Shown: positions 1 to 9,039, numbered from the stretch's first letter. The stretch is 64,000 nucleotides of DNA from Allomuricauda sp. CAU 1633 (GCF_017313225.1 NZ_JAFLNE010000003.1:340692-404691), one strand, 5' to 3'. Notes: generated from the letters alone by a model not told the origin. Made by a program: numbers and translations.

Positions 1-570
1 CGTCTATCGGGGTGATCGTTATCGTAGCCTGGTCAGACCCATCGGGGATGGCAACGCTCGTGCCGATGCCCGTGTAATCGCTCCCGGAGGTCGCATCGCC
101 GCCAACCGTGAAGTTCACCGTTATCGGGGAACCCGTATTGTTCGTCGCATCTAGGCTGACCGTGAACTCGCCCGTGGTCAAAGGACTCTCCGTGGCAGTG
201 TCGTCACTGGCCGTTATCGTCGCAACCGGGTCAGGGGCAACGTCCTCGCTTTCTATGGTGACCGTGTCACTGGAAGGCGCGCCGACCGTGTAGCCCGTGC
301 CCGCAGCCAGGGTAACCGTGACCGTCTCGTCCGCCTCGACATCGGTATCGTTGACGGGGGTGATCGTTATTGTCGCCTGGTCAGACCCATCGGGGATGGC
401 AACGCTCGTGCCGATGCCCGTGTAATCGCTCCCGGAGGTCGCATCGCCGCCAACCGTGAAGTTCACCGTTAGCGGGGAACCCGTATTGTTCGTCGCATCT
501 AGGCTGACCGTGAACTCGCCCGTGGTCAAAGGACTCTCCGTGGCCGTGTCGTCACTGGCCAGAATCGTCG
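1..570. repeat. Tandem 348-bp coding repeats (1.6 units visible)
   Basis: Positions 1-222 match 349-570 with only a handful of differences, giving a period of 348 bp or 116 codons. Examples are the ggactctccg at 183 and 531. The period is a whole number of codons, so unit gain or loss keeps the reading frame. More units probably lie beyond the left edge. Confidence 0.9.
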
Positions 571-1048
571 CGGAAAAATCATCATCATTTGTAATCGTGT
601 AGGTTGTTGTAGTTGGCGCAACCAAATTAACCGTAACATCCAAACTCGACAATGAAAAATCAATATCCTCATCAGGTTCTACGCCCGAATCGTCTGTTAT
701 AGAAAATCCAGGAATTGCAAAATTAGCAGGAGTCGTATAATCAGCCGCAGAAATCACTATATCCTGTGGGCTGGAAAACACGTAGTCATCACCAGCAATT
801 GCAGAGCCTCCTGTAACCGTTACGGTAACGGTTGCATCAACTAGAAGATTACCTCCAGAAACTACAACTACTGGCAGATTACCACCGTTTGCTTCATCGT
901 CCGAACCAGTGGCCTGAGAAAACTGGACATCAACCGTTTGCCCAAAACTAATCCCAACTCCAAAAAGTACAAAAGCTATACACAGGAATACCCCCTTACC
1001 ATAGACAGCAAAGGGTTGTTTTGAGGTTTTTTTTTGGGAGGTTACCAT
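1..1048 (-). CDS. Secreted Calx-beta-type repeat protein, partial (3' end beyond window edge)
   Basis: An open frame begins at the ATG at 1048-1046 and continues through position 1 without a stop, so only the N-terminal ~349 residues are visible. The start is fixed by an in-frame TGA about 20 codons upstream and no other good start codon between. Residues ~18-37 form a hydrophobic signal peptide ending in SFGQ. After a divergent first domain (to about residue 160) come near-identical repeats of 116 residues with ASDDTATES, GDATSGSDYTG and DTDVEADETVTVTL motifs, typical of Calx-beta domains in secreted adhesins. A type IX sorting domain would be expected at the unseen C-terminus, but this is inference. 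Base composition changes sharply at the repeats: 65% GC at 241-300 against 38% at 601-660 (hand counts). Confidence 0.85.
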   Translation of the reverse strand, partial: MVTSQKKTSKQPFAVYGKGVFLCIAFVLFGVGISFGQTVDVQFSQATGSDDEANGGNLPVVVVSGGNLLVDATVTVTVTGGSAIAGDDYVFSSPQDIVISAADYTTPANFAIPGFSITDDSGVEPDEDIDFSLSSLDVTVNLVAPTTTTYTITNDDDFSATILASDDTATESPLTTGEFTVSLDATNNTGSPLTVNFTVGGDATSGSDYTGIGTSVAIPDGSDQATITITPVNDTDVEADETVTVTLAAGTGYTVGAPSSDTVTIESEDVAPDPVATITASDDTATESPLTTGEFTVSLDATNNTGSPITVNFTVGGDATSGSDYTGIGTSVAIPDGSDQATITITPID

Positions 1049-1193
1049 TACCTGATCAATGCGTTTCAGTTTCGTTCGTAAATGCCATTTTAGGTTGGTT
1101 GATTGGGAATCTCAATATTACAAAAAAGGCATTTAACCCCCATACCCAATCGGTTCAAATCTGCGTTTAATCGGATAAACGGCTAACACATAT

Positions 1194-2078
1194 TTAGGAA
1201 ACTTCCGCAGAACTGGTTTCAGACTCTGGGTTGATCTTTTTCACCAAACCTTGCAACACTTTGCCTGGGCCTACTTCCACAAAGGTTTTGGCCCCGTCTT
1301 TGACCATTTGTTGCACACTTTGCGTCCATTTTACGGGAGCTGTTAATTGCAGAATCAGATTTTTCTTGATTTCATCGGCATTGGAAACGGCCGTAGTGGT
1401 CACATTTTGATAGATTGGGCAAGTTGGTGCACTAAATTGGGTCGCTTCAATGGCCGCCGCCAATTCTTCCCGTGCGGGTTCCATTAAAGGGGAATGAAAC
1501 GCACCGCCCACCGGAAGCAACAAAGCCCTTCGGGCTCCGGCTTCTTTTAGTTTTTCACAGGCGATGTTCACCGCATCCACTTCCCCGGAAATTACCAATT
1601 GACCGGGACAGTTGTAGTTGGCCGGAACCACAATTCCTTCGACTTCTTCACATATTTTTTCCACGATAGCATCCTCCAATCCCAAAACAGCTGCCATGGT
1701 GCTGGGCTTTATTTCGCAGGCTTTTTGCATAGCCAATGCTCGTTGGGATACCAATTTGAGGCCATCTTCAAAATTGAGGGTACCGTTGGCCACCAAAGCG
1801 GAAAATTCACCCAAGGAATGCCCTGCTACCATATCGGGCTTAAAACTCTCGCCCAATACCTTGCTCAAAATCACAGAGTGCAGAAAAATAGCGGGTTGGG
1901 TTACTTTCGTCTGTTTTAAATCTTCTGGGGTTCCTTCAAACATGGTGTCTGTAATGGAAAAACCTAAAATTTCGTTGGCTTTTTCAAACAGTTCCTGTGC
2001 TTCGGAATGGTTTTCGTAAAGGTCCAATCCCATCCCAACAAATTGTGCGCCTTGTCCTGGAAAAATATATGCGTTCAT
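1194..2078 (-). CDS. fabD: Malonyl-CoA:ACP transacylase
   Basis: This cytoplasmic enzyme moves malonyl groups from CoA to acyl carrier protein for type II fatty acid synthesis. At 294 residues it has the usual family length. Visible motifs are GQGAQ near the N-terminus (oxyanion glutamine Gln11), the nucleophile elbow GHSLGEFSA with Ser88, and GAFHSPLMEPA carrying the catalytic His195. The ATG at 2078 gives the standard N-terminus starting just before the FPGQGAQ motif. It is followed 145 bp downstream by the Calx-beta gene on the same strand and sits 47 bp downstream of the hexapeptide-repeat gene. It is not in a fab cluster here. Confidence 0.96.
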   Translation of the reverse strand: MNAYIFPGQGAQFVGMGLDLYENHSEAQELFEKANEILGFSITDTMFEGTPEDLKQTKVTQPAIFLHSVILSKVLGESFKPDMVAGHSLGEFSALVANGTLNFEDGLKLVSQRALAMQKACEIKPSTMAAVLGLEDAIVEKICEEVEGIVVPANYNCPGQLVISGEVDAVNIACEKLKEAGARRALLLPVGGAFHSPLMEPAREELAAAIEATQFSAPTCPIYQNVTTTAVSNADEIKKNLILQLTAPVKWTQSVQQMVKDGAKTFVEVGPGKVLQGLVKKINPESETSSAEVS

Positions 2079-2125
2079 AGTAGTCTAGTTTTTTGAGTGG
2101 TTCAAAAATAGGGATTATTTGATTC

Positions 2126-2641
2126 TTAGTCTTCCTTGAACCAACTGGAATAGGTTACATAATTATTGGCAATGCGATCTATCTCCCCTGAGCTCAATTC
2201 TGGACTAATATCCTTGATTTTTTTGGCCGGCATACCTGCATAAATACTGCCCGATTCCACATGGGTGCCTTTGGTCACCACCGCACCTGCTGCGATAATG
2301 GAATTACTCTCCACCACACAATCGTCCATAATTATACTGCCCATACCCACCAGCACATTATCCTTAATGGTGCAACCGTGCACAATGGCGTTATGACCAA
2401 TGGAAACATTGTTTCCAATGTTGGTAGGTGATTTTTGGTAGGTACAATGGATTACGGCGCCGTCCTGTACATTTACCTTGTTTCCCATTTTAATGTAGTG
2501 CACGTCACCCCGAATTACAGCATTGAACCACACACTGCACTGGTCACCCATGGTCACTTCGCCCACAATGGTGGCGTTTTCGGCGATAAAACAATCTTTT
2601 CCTATTTCTGGGGATTTCCCCCTGACGGGTTTGAGTATCAT
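2126..2641 (-). CDS. Gamma-carbonic anhydrase-family hexapeptide-repeat protein
   Basis: The 171 residues are built from left-handed beta-helix hexapeptide repeats of the YrdA/PaaY/CaiE group. Candidate metal-binding histidines of the gamma-carbonic anhydrase type are present at His65 (VIHCT), His83 and His88 (IGHNAIVHG). Many members of this group have no proven carbonic anhydrase activity, so metal binding is likely but hydration of CO2 is only possible. The start ATG at 2641 lies 8 bp downstream of the LytTR regulator stop, so the gene is probably read through from the two-component pair. Confidence 0.88.
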   Translation of the reverse strand: MILKPVRGKSPEIGKDCFIAENATIVGEVTMGDQCSVWFNAVIRGDVHYIKMGNKVNVQDGAVIHCTYQKSPTNIGNNVSIGHNAIVHGCTIKDNVLVGMGSIIMDDCVVESNSIIAAGAVVTKGTHVESGSIYAGMPAKKIKDISPELSSGEIDRIANNYVTYSSWFKED

Positions 2642-2649
2642 TTAATTTT

Positions 2650-3381
2650 TTATTGAAAATACGATAAAAGTTCGGCCTTTTTGGAAGCGGAAACGGACAG
2701 TTCTTTGCCATTGGAAAGAATCACGCTACCTCCCTTGCCCTTTTTGTACTTGACCACTTCGGCCACATTTACCAAATAGGATTTATGAATTCGGGCAAAA
2801 GCATGCGGCTGGAGGGCTTCTTCAAAATATTTTAGGGTCTTGCTCACCAAGATTTTCTTGTGCTCCAAATAGATTTCGGTGTAATTATCATCGGCTTTGC
2901 AGAAAAAGATGTCGCCCACTTCCAAAACCTGAAATCCATCTTGTTGCGGTAAGGTAATTTTTCCCTCGGCCTTCATATGGGCAATTTTCAGCACCTGCCC
3001 TTCGAGGGCATTTTCCTTTTCCTTGATGGCTTTTACATAATCCACTGCCTTGATCAGTTCATCAATGTTGATGGGCTTCATTAAATAATAGGCCGCATGA
3101 TGGTTAAGGGCATCCATGGCGTATTGGTTATAAGCTGTGACGAAAATGGCCTCAAAAGTGCGGTCGGGAATCTTATCCAAAAGGTCAAATGCATTGCCAA
3201 AGGGCATTTCCACATCTAAAAATACCAAATCAGGTTGATGTTTTTGAATCAGGGTAATTCCTTCTTCAATATTGGCCGCTTCGCCCAACAATTTTACCCC
3301 TTTACAGTATTTATTGAGGTAATTCCGAAGGATTTCGCGGCTATTCGCCTCATCCTCTACTATGATTGCCTGTAGTTCCAT
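2650..3381 (-). CDS. LytTR-family response regulator
   Basis: This 243-residue DNA-binding regulator is the likely partner of the upstream histidine kinase. The receiver domain covers roughly residues 1-120, with the acidic pair at VEDE, phosphoacceptor Asp56 in FLDVEMP, and the conserved lysine in MKPIN. A LytTR domain follows at about 140-243 (FARIHKSYLVNVAEV). Its ATG overlaps the kinase stop codon by one base (TGATG at 3379-3383), which implies translational coupling. Target promoters cannot be read from the window. Confidence 0.93.
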   Translation of the reverse strand: MELQAIIVEDEANSREILRNYLNKYCKGVKLLGEAANIEEGITLIQKHQPDLVFLDVEMPFGNAFDLLDKIPDRTFEAIFVTAYNQYAMDALNHHAAYYLMKPINIDELIKAVDYVKAIKEKENALEGQVLKIAHMKAEGKITLPQQDGFQVLEVGDIFFCKADDNYTEIYLEHKKILVSKTLKYFEEALQPHAFARIHKSYLVNVAEVVKYKKGKGGSVILSNGKELSVSASKKAELLSYFQ

Positions 3382-5597
3382 CAGTCTTTCTTTAGCTTTA
3401 AGGTCACTTTGGTCCCGGTTTGATCCTCATTTAGGTTGGTAATGGACACATCAACTTTGTTTTTGTACATATCATTAAGGATTTGGATACGTTTCTTGAT
3501 GTTCCCCATCCCTTTTGATTTTTGTTTTTTCTGATTGCTGGTCTTCAGTTCCGCAGACTTTTTCCTACCAATACCATTATCGGTGATGGTAATTTCCAGC
3601 AAATTTGGCGTGAGCTGTTTTAAGGCAATCTTCAGGAATCCTTTTTCGTCCTTGTACCGCAATCCGTGCCAAATGGCATTTTCAATATAAGGTTGTAGCA
3701 ACATGGGTGGAATTTGAAACGCATCAATATCCACTTGTTTATCCACATCGATGTTGTAATCGAACTTGTCCGAAAAACGGGAATGTTCCAATTTTACATA
3801 GAGCTCCAACAATTCCAATTCTTTTGATAATGGAATAAAATCTTCTTCTGAGTTTTCCAATACACTGCGCATCAACACCGAAAATTCACTGAGAAACCGA
3901 TTGGCACTCCGCTCATCGCTCTTGGCAATGTAATTGTTTACCGAATTGAGCGCATTGAAAATAAAATGCGGGTTCATTTGGGTGCGCAATGATTTTAACG
4001 CCAAAAGATTGTTGGCCAGCTTTTGTTGCTTGTTGCTTCGGTAAAACAAAAAGGCAGTAAGCGCTGTAAGCAAAATTCCAAAAAGTAAAGAGTAGATGAT
4101 CCATTTTTGCCGCTTGCTGGTCTCTTCGAACAACTGTTGCTCCGTTACCGCCAAACTGTACTTACTTTGAGAAAGTTCCCGTTCTTGCTCCAAACTTGAG
4201 ATTCGGTTTTGCGTATTGGCAATCTCACGATTGAATCGGGCGGCCCGTGAAATTTCCTGTTCCTTTCTGATATACAGGCTGTCCACCACGGCCACATAAT
4301 CCTGATACGATTCCAATGCCTTGGAAAAGTCCCCTTTGTACCGATAGACTTCGGACAGTTTTCGGGTAGCATCTTTTTGCACTACCAGGTCATCTTCTTG
4401 ATCGGCTTCTACAATACTTCTTTCCAAATAGGGTATAGCTTCGTCTAATTTGTCCTGGGCAATGTAGGCACTGGCAATTTTGTAGTTGATGCGTTGGGAC
4501 GTAATGGTATCCGCCGCCGAAACGCCACGACTCTCCGTACTTACTTTTGACTGGGGCAACTGACGTAGCTCGTTCAAGCTTTTTTTGCGTAGTTGGATTT
4601 CATCGTCATAGCGGTTTTTTTGATTGTAGAAATCTGCCACACGTTCACTTTCCTGAATCAACCGTTCTGGAGCTACCTGTCTTGAAAGGTTTAAGCTGTT
4701 CTGATAAAACCCCTCTGCCTCAACCACCCTATTTTCACTGGCATAGGTTTCAGCTATTTTTGAGTTTAAGTCGATAACTTTGGGCGATATTTGGTTCTTC
4801 TCGGCCACTTGAAGTCCTTCTTGATAAAAATCTTGTGCCTTTCTTGAATTGGAAAGACCTTTGTTGGCATCGCCCAATGCTTCATATAGTTCAATTCGTT
4901 GATAGGGAACCATGTTTTTCACATCCAATAATGGGGATAATGTAGACTCTGCTTCTTCAAATTGACCGTTGAGCACATAGGTTTTTCCCAATAGGAGCTT
5001 TGTTTTGTTGGATGGTCTGGCGGCAAGGGCATCCTTAAAGTTGGCAATGGCCAGATCGTATTGCTGATGGTACATGTAGATTTCACCCAAAGTGCTGAGC
5101 GAAGCTGACAATTCACTTTTGTTGCCCAATGCACCCAAAGGCTCCATGGAACGGGCAATAAAATCAATGCTTTTTTCGAGGTTGGTTCTCTTGTAAAAGT
5201 TGGCCGAGTCCAAAAACTGTTGATGGCCTGCAATGCTTCCCCTGGCCCCAGAAGTCGACCTTTTTTCTTTTTTGGTTGACTTTGATACAACATATCCTTC
5301 AACCAAAACATCCACATCTTCATTGGAACGGATACGATGCCGTACCGTTTCAAATTCAGGGCTCTCAAAGATGAGTATATCCCCTATTGCGGCCTTAATG
5401 GTAAACTCCCCAAATGCATTGGTCCGGGTGTACTTTCCCTGATCGGTGGAAACCTGAACACCGGAAATTGGGGAAAAATTCTCTTTTCCCTTCACTGAGC
5501 CCTCAATGTCCATCTCCACACGTCCACTGTTCACCTGTGAAAACGCCACAACGGAGGTCAACATCAACAAGAATAGTATGTATCCCTTTTTAATCAT
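3381..5597 (-). CDS. LytS-type sensor histidine kinase with carboxypeptidase-like domain and TPR repeats
   Basis: The 738-residue protein has a signal peptide (1-20), a beta-sandwich resembling a carboxypeptidase regulatory-like domain (~28-105), TPR repeats (~140-440), a coiled coil (~445-495) and one membrane helix (~499-519). A cytoplasmic His_kinase domain follows with NPHFIFN (His544), and then a HATPase with DNGIGRKKS and GMGNIKKRI. TPR kinases of this sort are common in Bacteroidota and sense an unknown periplasmic cue. The carboxypeptidase-like domain, normally found in SusC/TonB-linked outer-membrane proteins, is a less usual addition. It is translationally coupled to the LytTR regulator. 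Confidence 0.92.
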   Translation of the reverse strand: MIKKGYILFLLMLTSVVAFSQVNSGRVEMDIEGSVKGKENFSPISGVQVSTDQGKYTRTNAFGEFTIKAAIGDILIFESPEFETVRHRIRSNEDVDVLVEGYVVSKSTKKEKRSTSGARGSIAGHQQFLDSANFYKRTNLEKSIDFIARSMEPLGALGNKSELSASLSTLGEIYMYHQQYDLAIANFKDALAARPSNKTKLLLGKTYVLNGQFEEAESTLSPLLDVKNMVPYQRIELYEALGDANKGLSNSRKAQDFYQEGLQVAEKNQISPKVIDLNSKIAETYASENRVVEAEGFYQNSLNLSRQVAPERLIQESERVADFYNQKNRYDDEIQLRKKSLNELRQLPQSKVSTESRGVSAADTITSQRINYKIASAYIAQDKLDEAIPYLERSIVEADQEDDLVVQKDATRKLSEVYRYKGDFSKALESYQDYVAVVDSLYIRKEQEISRAARFNREIANTQNRISSLEQERELSQSKYSLAVTEQQLFEETSKRQKWIIYSLLFGILLTALTAFLFYRSNKQQKLANNLLALKSLRTQMNPHFIFNALNSVNNYIAKSDERSANRFLSEFSVLMRSVLENSEEDFIPLSKELELLELYVKLEHSRFSDKFDYNIDVDKQVDIDAFQIPPMLLQPYIENAIWHGLRYKDEKGFLKIALKQLTPNLLEITITDNGIGRKKSAELKTSNQKKQKSKGMGNIKKRIQILNDMYKNKVDVSITNLNEDQTGTKVTLKLKKD

Positions 5598-5794
5598 GCA
5601 TTGTAAACTTAGTTCATCCCAAGCGTATTAAAAAATGGACCAAGTGCGAAAAACACCTAAAAGCATCCCAAAAATTCCACTTTACAAACCCATTTGGCCC
5701 AGTGGCTCACTAAAGGTTCCCGTTGACTCATTCTGGATTTTTATTGAAAAAAGTTGGAAATACTTTTAGGGCATCATTCTAAAAAAATTGAATC
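5598..5794. other. Divergent intergenic region between kinase and vWA genes
   Basis: About 200 bp separates two divergent genes and must hold both promoters. A TACTTTTA element at 5761-5768 is a loose match to the Bacteroidota -7 box (TAnnTTTG) for the plus-strand gene, but no well-spaced TTG/TTTG -33 element was found. No small ORF or RNA structure was recognised. Confidence 0.4.
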
Positions 5795-6964
5795 ATGAAA
5801 TATTTGAAACATCTATTCGGAACAGTACTTTTTGTAGCGGTGACGGGAACATCCTATGGTTGTAATCTTAAGGTAGCGGAACCTGTCAACACCACATTGA
5901 TTGCAAAATCCATCGCTGAAAAACCAGCAAAGCAATATGTGAAGATTGCCCTTTTGTTGGACACGAGCAATAGCATGGATGGTCTTATAAATCAGGCCAA
6001 AGCCCAACTTTGGGACATTGTAAATGAATTTACCCATGCCAAATGTGGAAACGAGAGTAGACCATCCCTTCAGATTGCCCTTTATGAGTATGGAAACGAT
6101 AATTTATCCTCAAGGGAAGGCTATATTAGACAGGTCATCGGCTTTAGCAACGATTTGGATGAGATTTCAGAAAAATTGTTTTCCCTTACCACAAATGGTG
6201 GTGAAGAATATTGTGGTGAGGTAATCCAAACCTCTTTGAAACAGTTGGATTGGGGCAAAAATGCCGATGACCTTAAAATGATTTTCATTGCAGGGAACGA
6301 GCCCTTTACCCAAGGAAAGCTCAATTACAAGGATGCAGCCTACAATGCCAAAGAAAAGGATGTCATCGTCAATACTATTTTTTGCGGTAATTACGAGCAG
6401 GGTATTTCTACCCAATGGAAAAGTGGTGCTATTTTGACCGGAGGTGATTATATGGCCATTGACCACAACAGACAGGTAGTGCACATTGCCACCCCATATG
6501 ATGATGTCATTATCCGATTGAACTCCAAATTGAACAGCACCTATATTTCTTATGGAAGCCTTGGTCGTGAAAAAAAGGCCATGCAGAGTGCACAAGATAG
6601 CAATGCGGCCGAAATGGAAGCTGCCGTAGCGGTAAAAAGGTCAGTGAGCAAAAGTTCACGGATGTACAAGAACTCGCAATGGGATTTGGTGGATGCCGTT
6701 GAGGAAGATGAGGAAATCATTTCGGAATTGGTAATAGAAGACCTTCCTCCAGCACTTCAAGGCAAATCAGAAAGTGAGATCAAAAGCTATGTGGACGGAA
6801 AAAAGGCAGAGCGGGAAAAAATTCAAAAAGAAATCCAAGAACTAAACACAAAGCGTGAAGCCTACATTGCCGAGCATCAAAAAGAAGAAAAAGGGGAATT
6901 GGAAAATGCGTTGTTGAGCGCCATCAAAACACAAGCTTCCAAAAAGAACTATACTTGGGATTAG
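5795..6964 (+). CDS. von Willebrand factor A domain protein, exported
   Basis: The 389-residue protein starts with a hydrophobic export signal ending at Cys23 (SYGC), so it may be a lipoprotein, although the lipobox is atypical. A vWA domain follows with a complete DxSxS metal-ion-dependent adhesion site (Asp56, Ser58, Ser60 in DTSNSM). The remaining MIDAS positions are less easy to assign. Residues ~310-375 are strongly charged and predicted to form a coiled coil. vWA proteins bind partner proteins through a divalent metal, and no partner gene is adjacent. It is monocistronic and ends in a bidirectional terminator shared with the convergent PorP/SprF-like gene. Confidence 0.85.
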   Translation: MKYLKHLFGTVLFVAVTGTSYGCNLKVAEPVNTTLIAKSIAEKPAKQYVKIALLLDTSNSMDGLINQAKAQLWDIVNEFTHAKCGNESRPSLQIALYEYGNDNLSSREGYIRQVIGFSNDLDEISEKLFSLTTNGGEEYCGEVIQTSLKQLDWGKNADDLKMIFIAGNEPFTQGKLNYKDAAYNAKEKDVIVNTIFCGNYEQGISTQWKSGAILTGGDYMAIDHNRQVVHIATPYDDVIIRLNSKLNSTYISYGSLGREKKAMQSAQDSNAAEMEAAVAVKRSVSKSSRMYKNSQWDLVDAVEEDEEIISELVIEDLPPALQGKSESEIKSYVDGKKAEREKIQKEIQELNTKREAYIAEHQKEEKGELENALLSAIKTQASKKNYTWD

Positions 6965-6990
6965 ACGTAAGTTGTAGTGTTGAACAGTGA

Positions 6991-7023
6991 AAAATGGTCT
7001 ATCCTAAACCGATAGGCCATTTT
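6991..7023. terminator. Bidirectional rho-independent terminator
   Basis: AAAATGGTCTATC at 6991-7003 pairs with GATAGGCCATTTT at 7011-7023, with one mismatch and a 7-nt loop. A/T tracts at both ends serve the convergent vWA and PorP/SprF-like genes. Confidence 0.8.
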
Positions 7024-8018
7024 CAGTTGTTGGCCGCCGGACAGTAGCAGTCGTAACGTTTACCTTGATCGCTTTGTCCAAAGTCATACCCCAAGGTAAT
7101 TTGATGGAAACCACCATTATCAAAACGAATATCGCCAGATTGATAGGAATAGTTATAGGAAAATAAAAACCGGTTCACATTTACCCCAATAATGGGTGTG
7201 AACAATTGTAACCGCTGTTCCCCAAAACCACCATTGGTCTGAAATTGAGCACCATCGAAACTCCTTCTGTACGACAATCCACCCCAAATGGTCCCAAAAC
7301 TTACATCTTTATAGACCTTCGCATTGATATCGATGGTCTTCTCCTTGGTAAAATCAGTCATTTGGAACAAGATAGAAGGCTCTATCCGTGTACTCTTTCC
7401 AAAAACATACCCTGCCGACAACAAATACCTTCTTATATTATCAAATCGGGCAGCACTGTAAAGATCACGGCCACTTCCTAAAATGTTCAAGATGGCGGCA
7501 TGGGCATAGAACTCAAAAATATTGTAGGAAACCCCCAAATCCACATTAAAATAACTGGTGGTATTTTTCACCCCAGTAATCACGGGGTCAGGAATTACAG
7601 ATCTAAATTCGGTTTCATCCAAACTACTCAATATCACCCCGGCACTCAATCCAAAAGACAATTGGTTCAGGGTTCTAAAATCCCCAGCCAATTGTAAATG
7701 GTGTGCATACGTGGCCTTAAATCCGGTTTGGGAGTGATAGCCATTGGCATCGTTGAAAATAATTCCACCAACACCACTTTTTGACCCCACTCTGGAATTG
7801 ATGTTGAACGTCTGCAAACTAGGTGCCTCGTCCACATTGAACCATTGCTTACGGGCAGTTAGACGTATCTTGGTTCCCTCGGCAATCCCTGCCATTGAGG
7901 GATAGACCAAATAGTAGTTATCCGCCAAATAATCAAAATAAACGGGGATACCTTCCTGAGCTTTTGCTGATAGCCCAAAAAACAGGGTGATGATGATTGA
8001 GGTTAGGTAGCGTCTCAT
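7023..8018 (-). CDS. PorP/SprF-family type IX secretion membrane protein
   Basis: The 331-residue protein has a signal peptide ending in KAQ and an outer-membrane beta-barrel pattern of the PorP/SprF family, with GGIIFNDANGYHSQTG and an aromatic-rich C-terminus. Family members often sit beside large secreted substrates and help anchor or secrete them. Here no gld/spr partner is adjacent, so this is probably an orphan family member with a specific substrate elsewhere. An adjacent cysteine motif (CYCP) at the very C-terminus is unusual for a barrel. The TGA stop lies inside the terminator stem shared with the vWA gene. Confidence 0.85.
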   Translation of the reverse strand: MRRYLTSIIITLFFGLSAKAQEGIPVYFDYLADNYYLVYPSMAGIAEGTKIRLTARKQWFNVDEAPSLQTFNINSRVGSKSGVGGIIFNDANGYHSQTGFKATYAHHLQLAGDFRTLNQLSFGLSAGVILSSLDETEFRSVIPDPVITGVKNTTSYFNVDLGVSYNIFEFYAHAAILNILGSGRDLYSAARFDNIRRYLLSAGYVFGKSTRIEPSILFQMTDFTKEKTIDINAKVYKDVSFGTIWGGLSYRRSFDGAQFQTNGGFGEQRLQLFTPIIGVNVNRFLFSYNYSYQSGDIRFDNGGFHQITLGYDFGQSDQGKRYDCYCPAANN

Positions 8019-8098
8019 GTGACGATTTTGGGCTGTGATTGAGGTTTAAACACTATTAAACATAAACATAACGGTTCATGTACTACATTATTATATTA

Positions 8099-8131
8099 TT
8101 TTGTAATGCAACGCAACTATTGGTATTTTTG
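8099..8131 (+). promoter_or_regulatory. Bacteroidota-type promoter for the Nfu gene
   Basis: TTTTG at 8099-8103 and TATTTTTG at 8124-8131 are separated by 20 bp, a good match to the Bacteroidota -33/-7 consensus (TTTG, TAnnTTTG). The start codon at 8146 would leave a very short leader. Confidence 0.65.
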
Positions 8132-8145
8132 CAGAAAGATTCGTC

Positions 8146-9039
8146 ATGAAAGAATACAATATCACCATAGTCGCCACCAATAACCCAAAGATCATTAAAT
8201 TGGAAGCCAATCATTTTTTGGTCAAGGGAAATTACGAATATAAAAATATAGATGAGGCCAAGAATTCTCCCTTGGCACAACAACTCTTTTATCTTCCATT
8301 TATTAAAACGGTCTACATTTCCGGAAACTTTATTGCTTTGGAGCGGTATGACATTGTGGAATGGAATGATGTAAAGGATGAAGTAGCCCAGCAATTGGTG
8401 GAATATCTTAATGCCGGTGAGCCTGTGGTTCATGAGGAACTGACCCAGAAAAAAGAGCCCGTTACGGTTTATGCCGAGGTGACACCTAACCCGGCCGCCA
8501 TGAAGTTTGTTTGCAACAAACGCATTGTGCCTACTACGTTTGAGTTTAAAAATATTGATGAGGCCAAGGATTCCCCTTTGGCCAAGGAACTCTTTCAATT
8601 TCCTTTTGTAAAAGAGGTATTTTTTGATGAGAACTATGTATCCGTCTCAAAATATGAAATGGCTGATTGGGAGGAAATCACCATGCAACTCCGTGAGTTT
8701 ATCAGAGACTTTTTGGGTGATGGCAAGGAAGCCGTTACTGCCCAGGCCATTGAAAAGACCAAAGAGAGTGTCCAAGGTGCTTCACAAATACAATATGATG
8801 ACACTTCACAGCAAATCATTGATATTTTGGAGGAATACGTGAAGCCTGCGGTTGCAAGTGATGGCGGAAACATTATGTTTCAGTCGTATGAAGAAGAGAG
8901 CCGGACGGTCAGTGTTATCCTTCAAGGTGCATGCAGTGGTTGCCCTTCCTCCACTTTCACCCTCAAAAATGGAATTGAGACCATGTTGAAGAATATGATG
9001 GGTGATAAAATCCGAGAAGTTGTGGCACTGAACGGCTGA
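8146..9039 (+). CDS. Nfu-type iron-sulfur carrier with duplicated N-terminal domain
   Basis: The 297-residue protein carries two Nfu_N-like domains in tandem (~1-95 and ~105-190). Both contain a near-identical F/YKNIDEAK.SPLA segment, at residues 32-45 and 134-147. A C-terminal NifU domain follows with the cluster-binding pair Cys263 and Cys266 (GACSGCPSS). NifU-domain proteins carry 4Fe-4S clusters from assembly scaffolds to apo-enzymes in the cytoplasm. The internal duplication lengthens the protein beyond classical Nfu and is seen in Bacteroidota homologues. It is transcribed alone from its own promoter, 70 bp before dodecin. Confidence 0.92.
   Translation: MKEYNITIVATNNPKIIKLEANHFLVKGNYEYKNIDEAKNSPLAQQLFYLPFIKTVYISGNFIALERYDIVEWNDVKDEVAQQLVEYLNAGEPVVHEELTQKKEPVTVYAEVTPNPAAMKFVCNKRIVPTTFEFKNIDEAKDSPLAKELFQFPFVKEVFFDENYVSVSKYEMADWEEITMQLREFIRDFLGDGKEAVTAQAIEKTKESVQGASQIQYDDTSQQIIDILEEYVKPAVASDGGNIMFQSYEEESRTVSVILQGACSGCPSSTFTLKNGIETMLKNMMGDKIREVVALNG

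Noticed and set aside
108..293. Short plus-strand ORF antisense to the Calx-beta repeats
   Set aside because: It lies wholly within the repeat coding frame on the other strand, and its sequence is an echo of the repeat.
1..570. CRISPR-like array
   Set aside because: The unit is 348 bp, coding and in frame, with no spacers.
8083..8598. Minus-strand ORF over the Nfu gene
   Set aside because: It is a shadow of the Nfu frame, with a low-complexity basic sequence and no recognisable domain.
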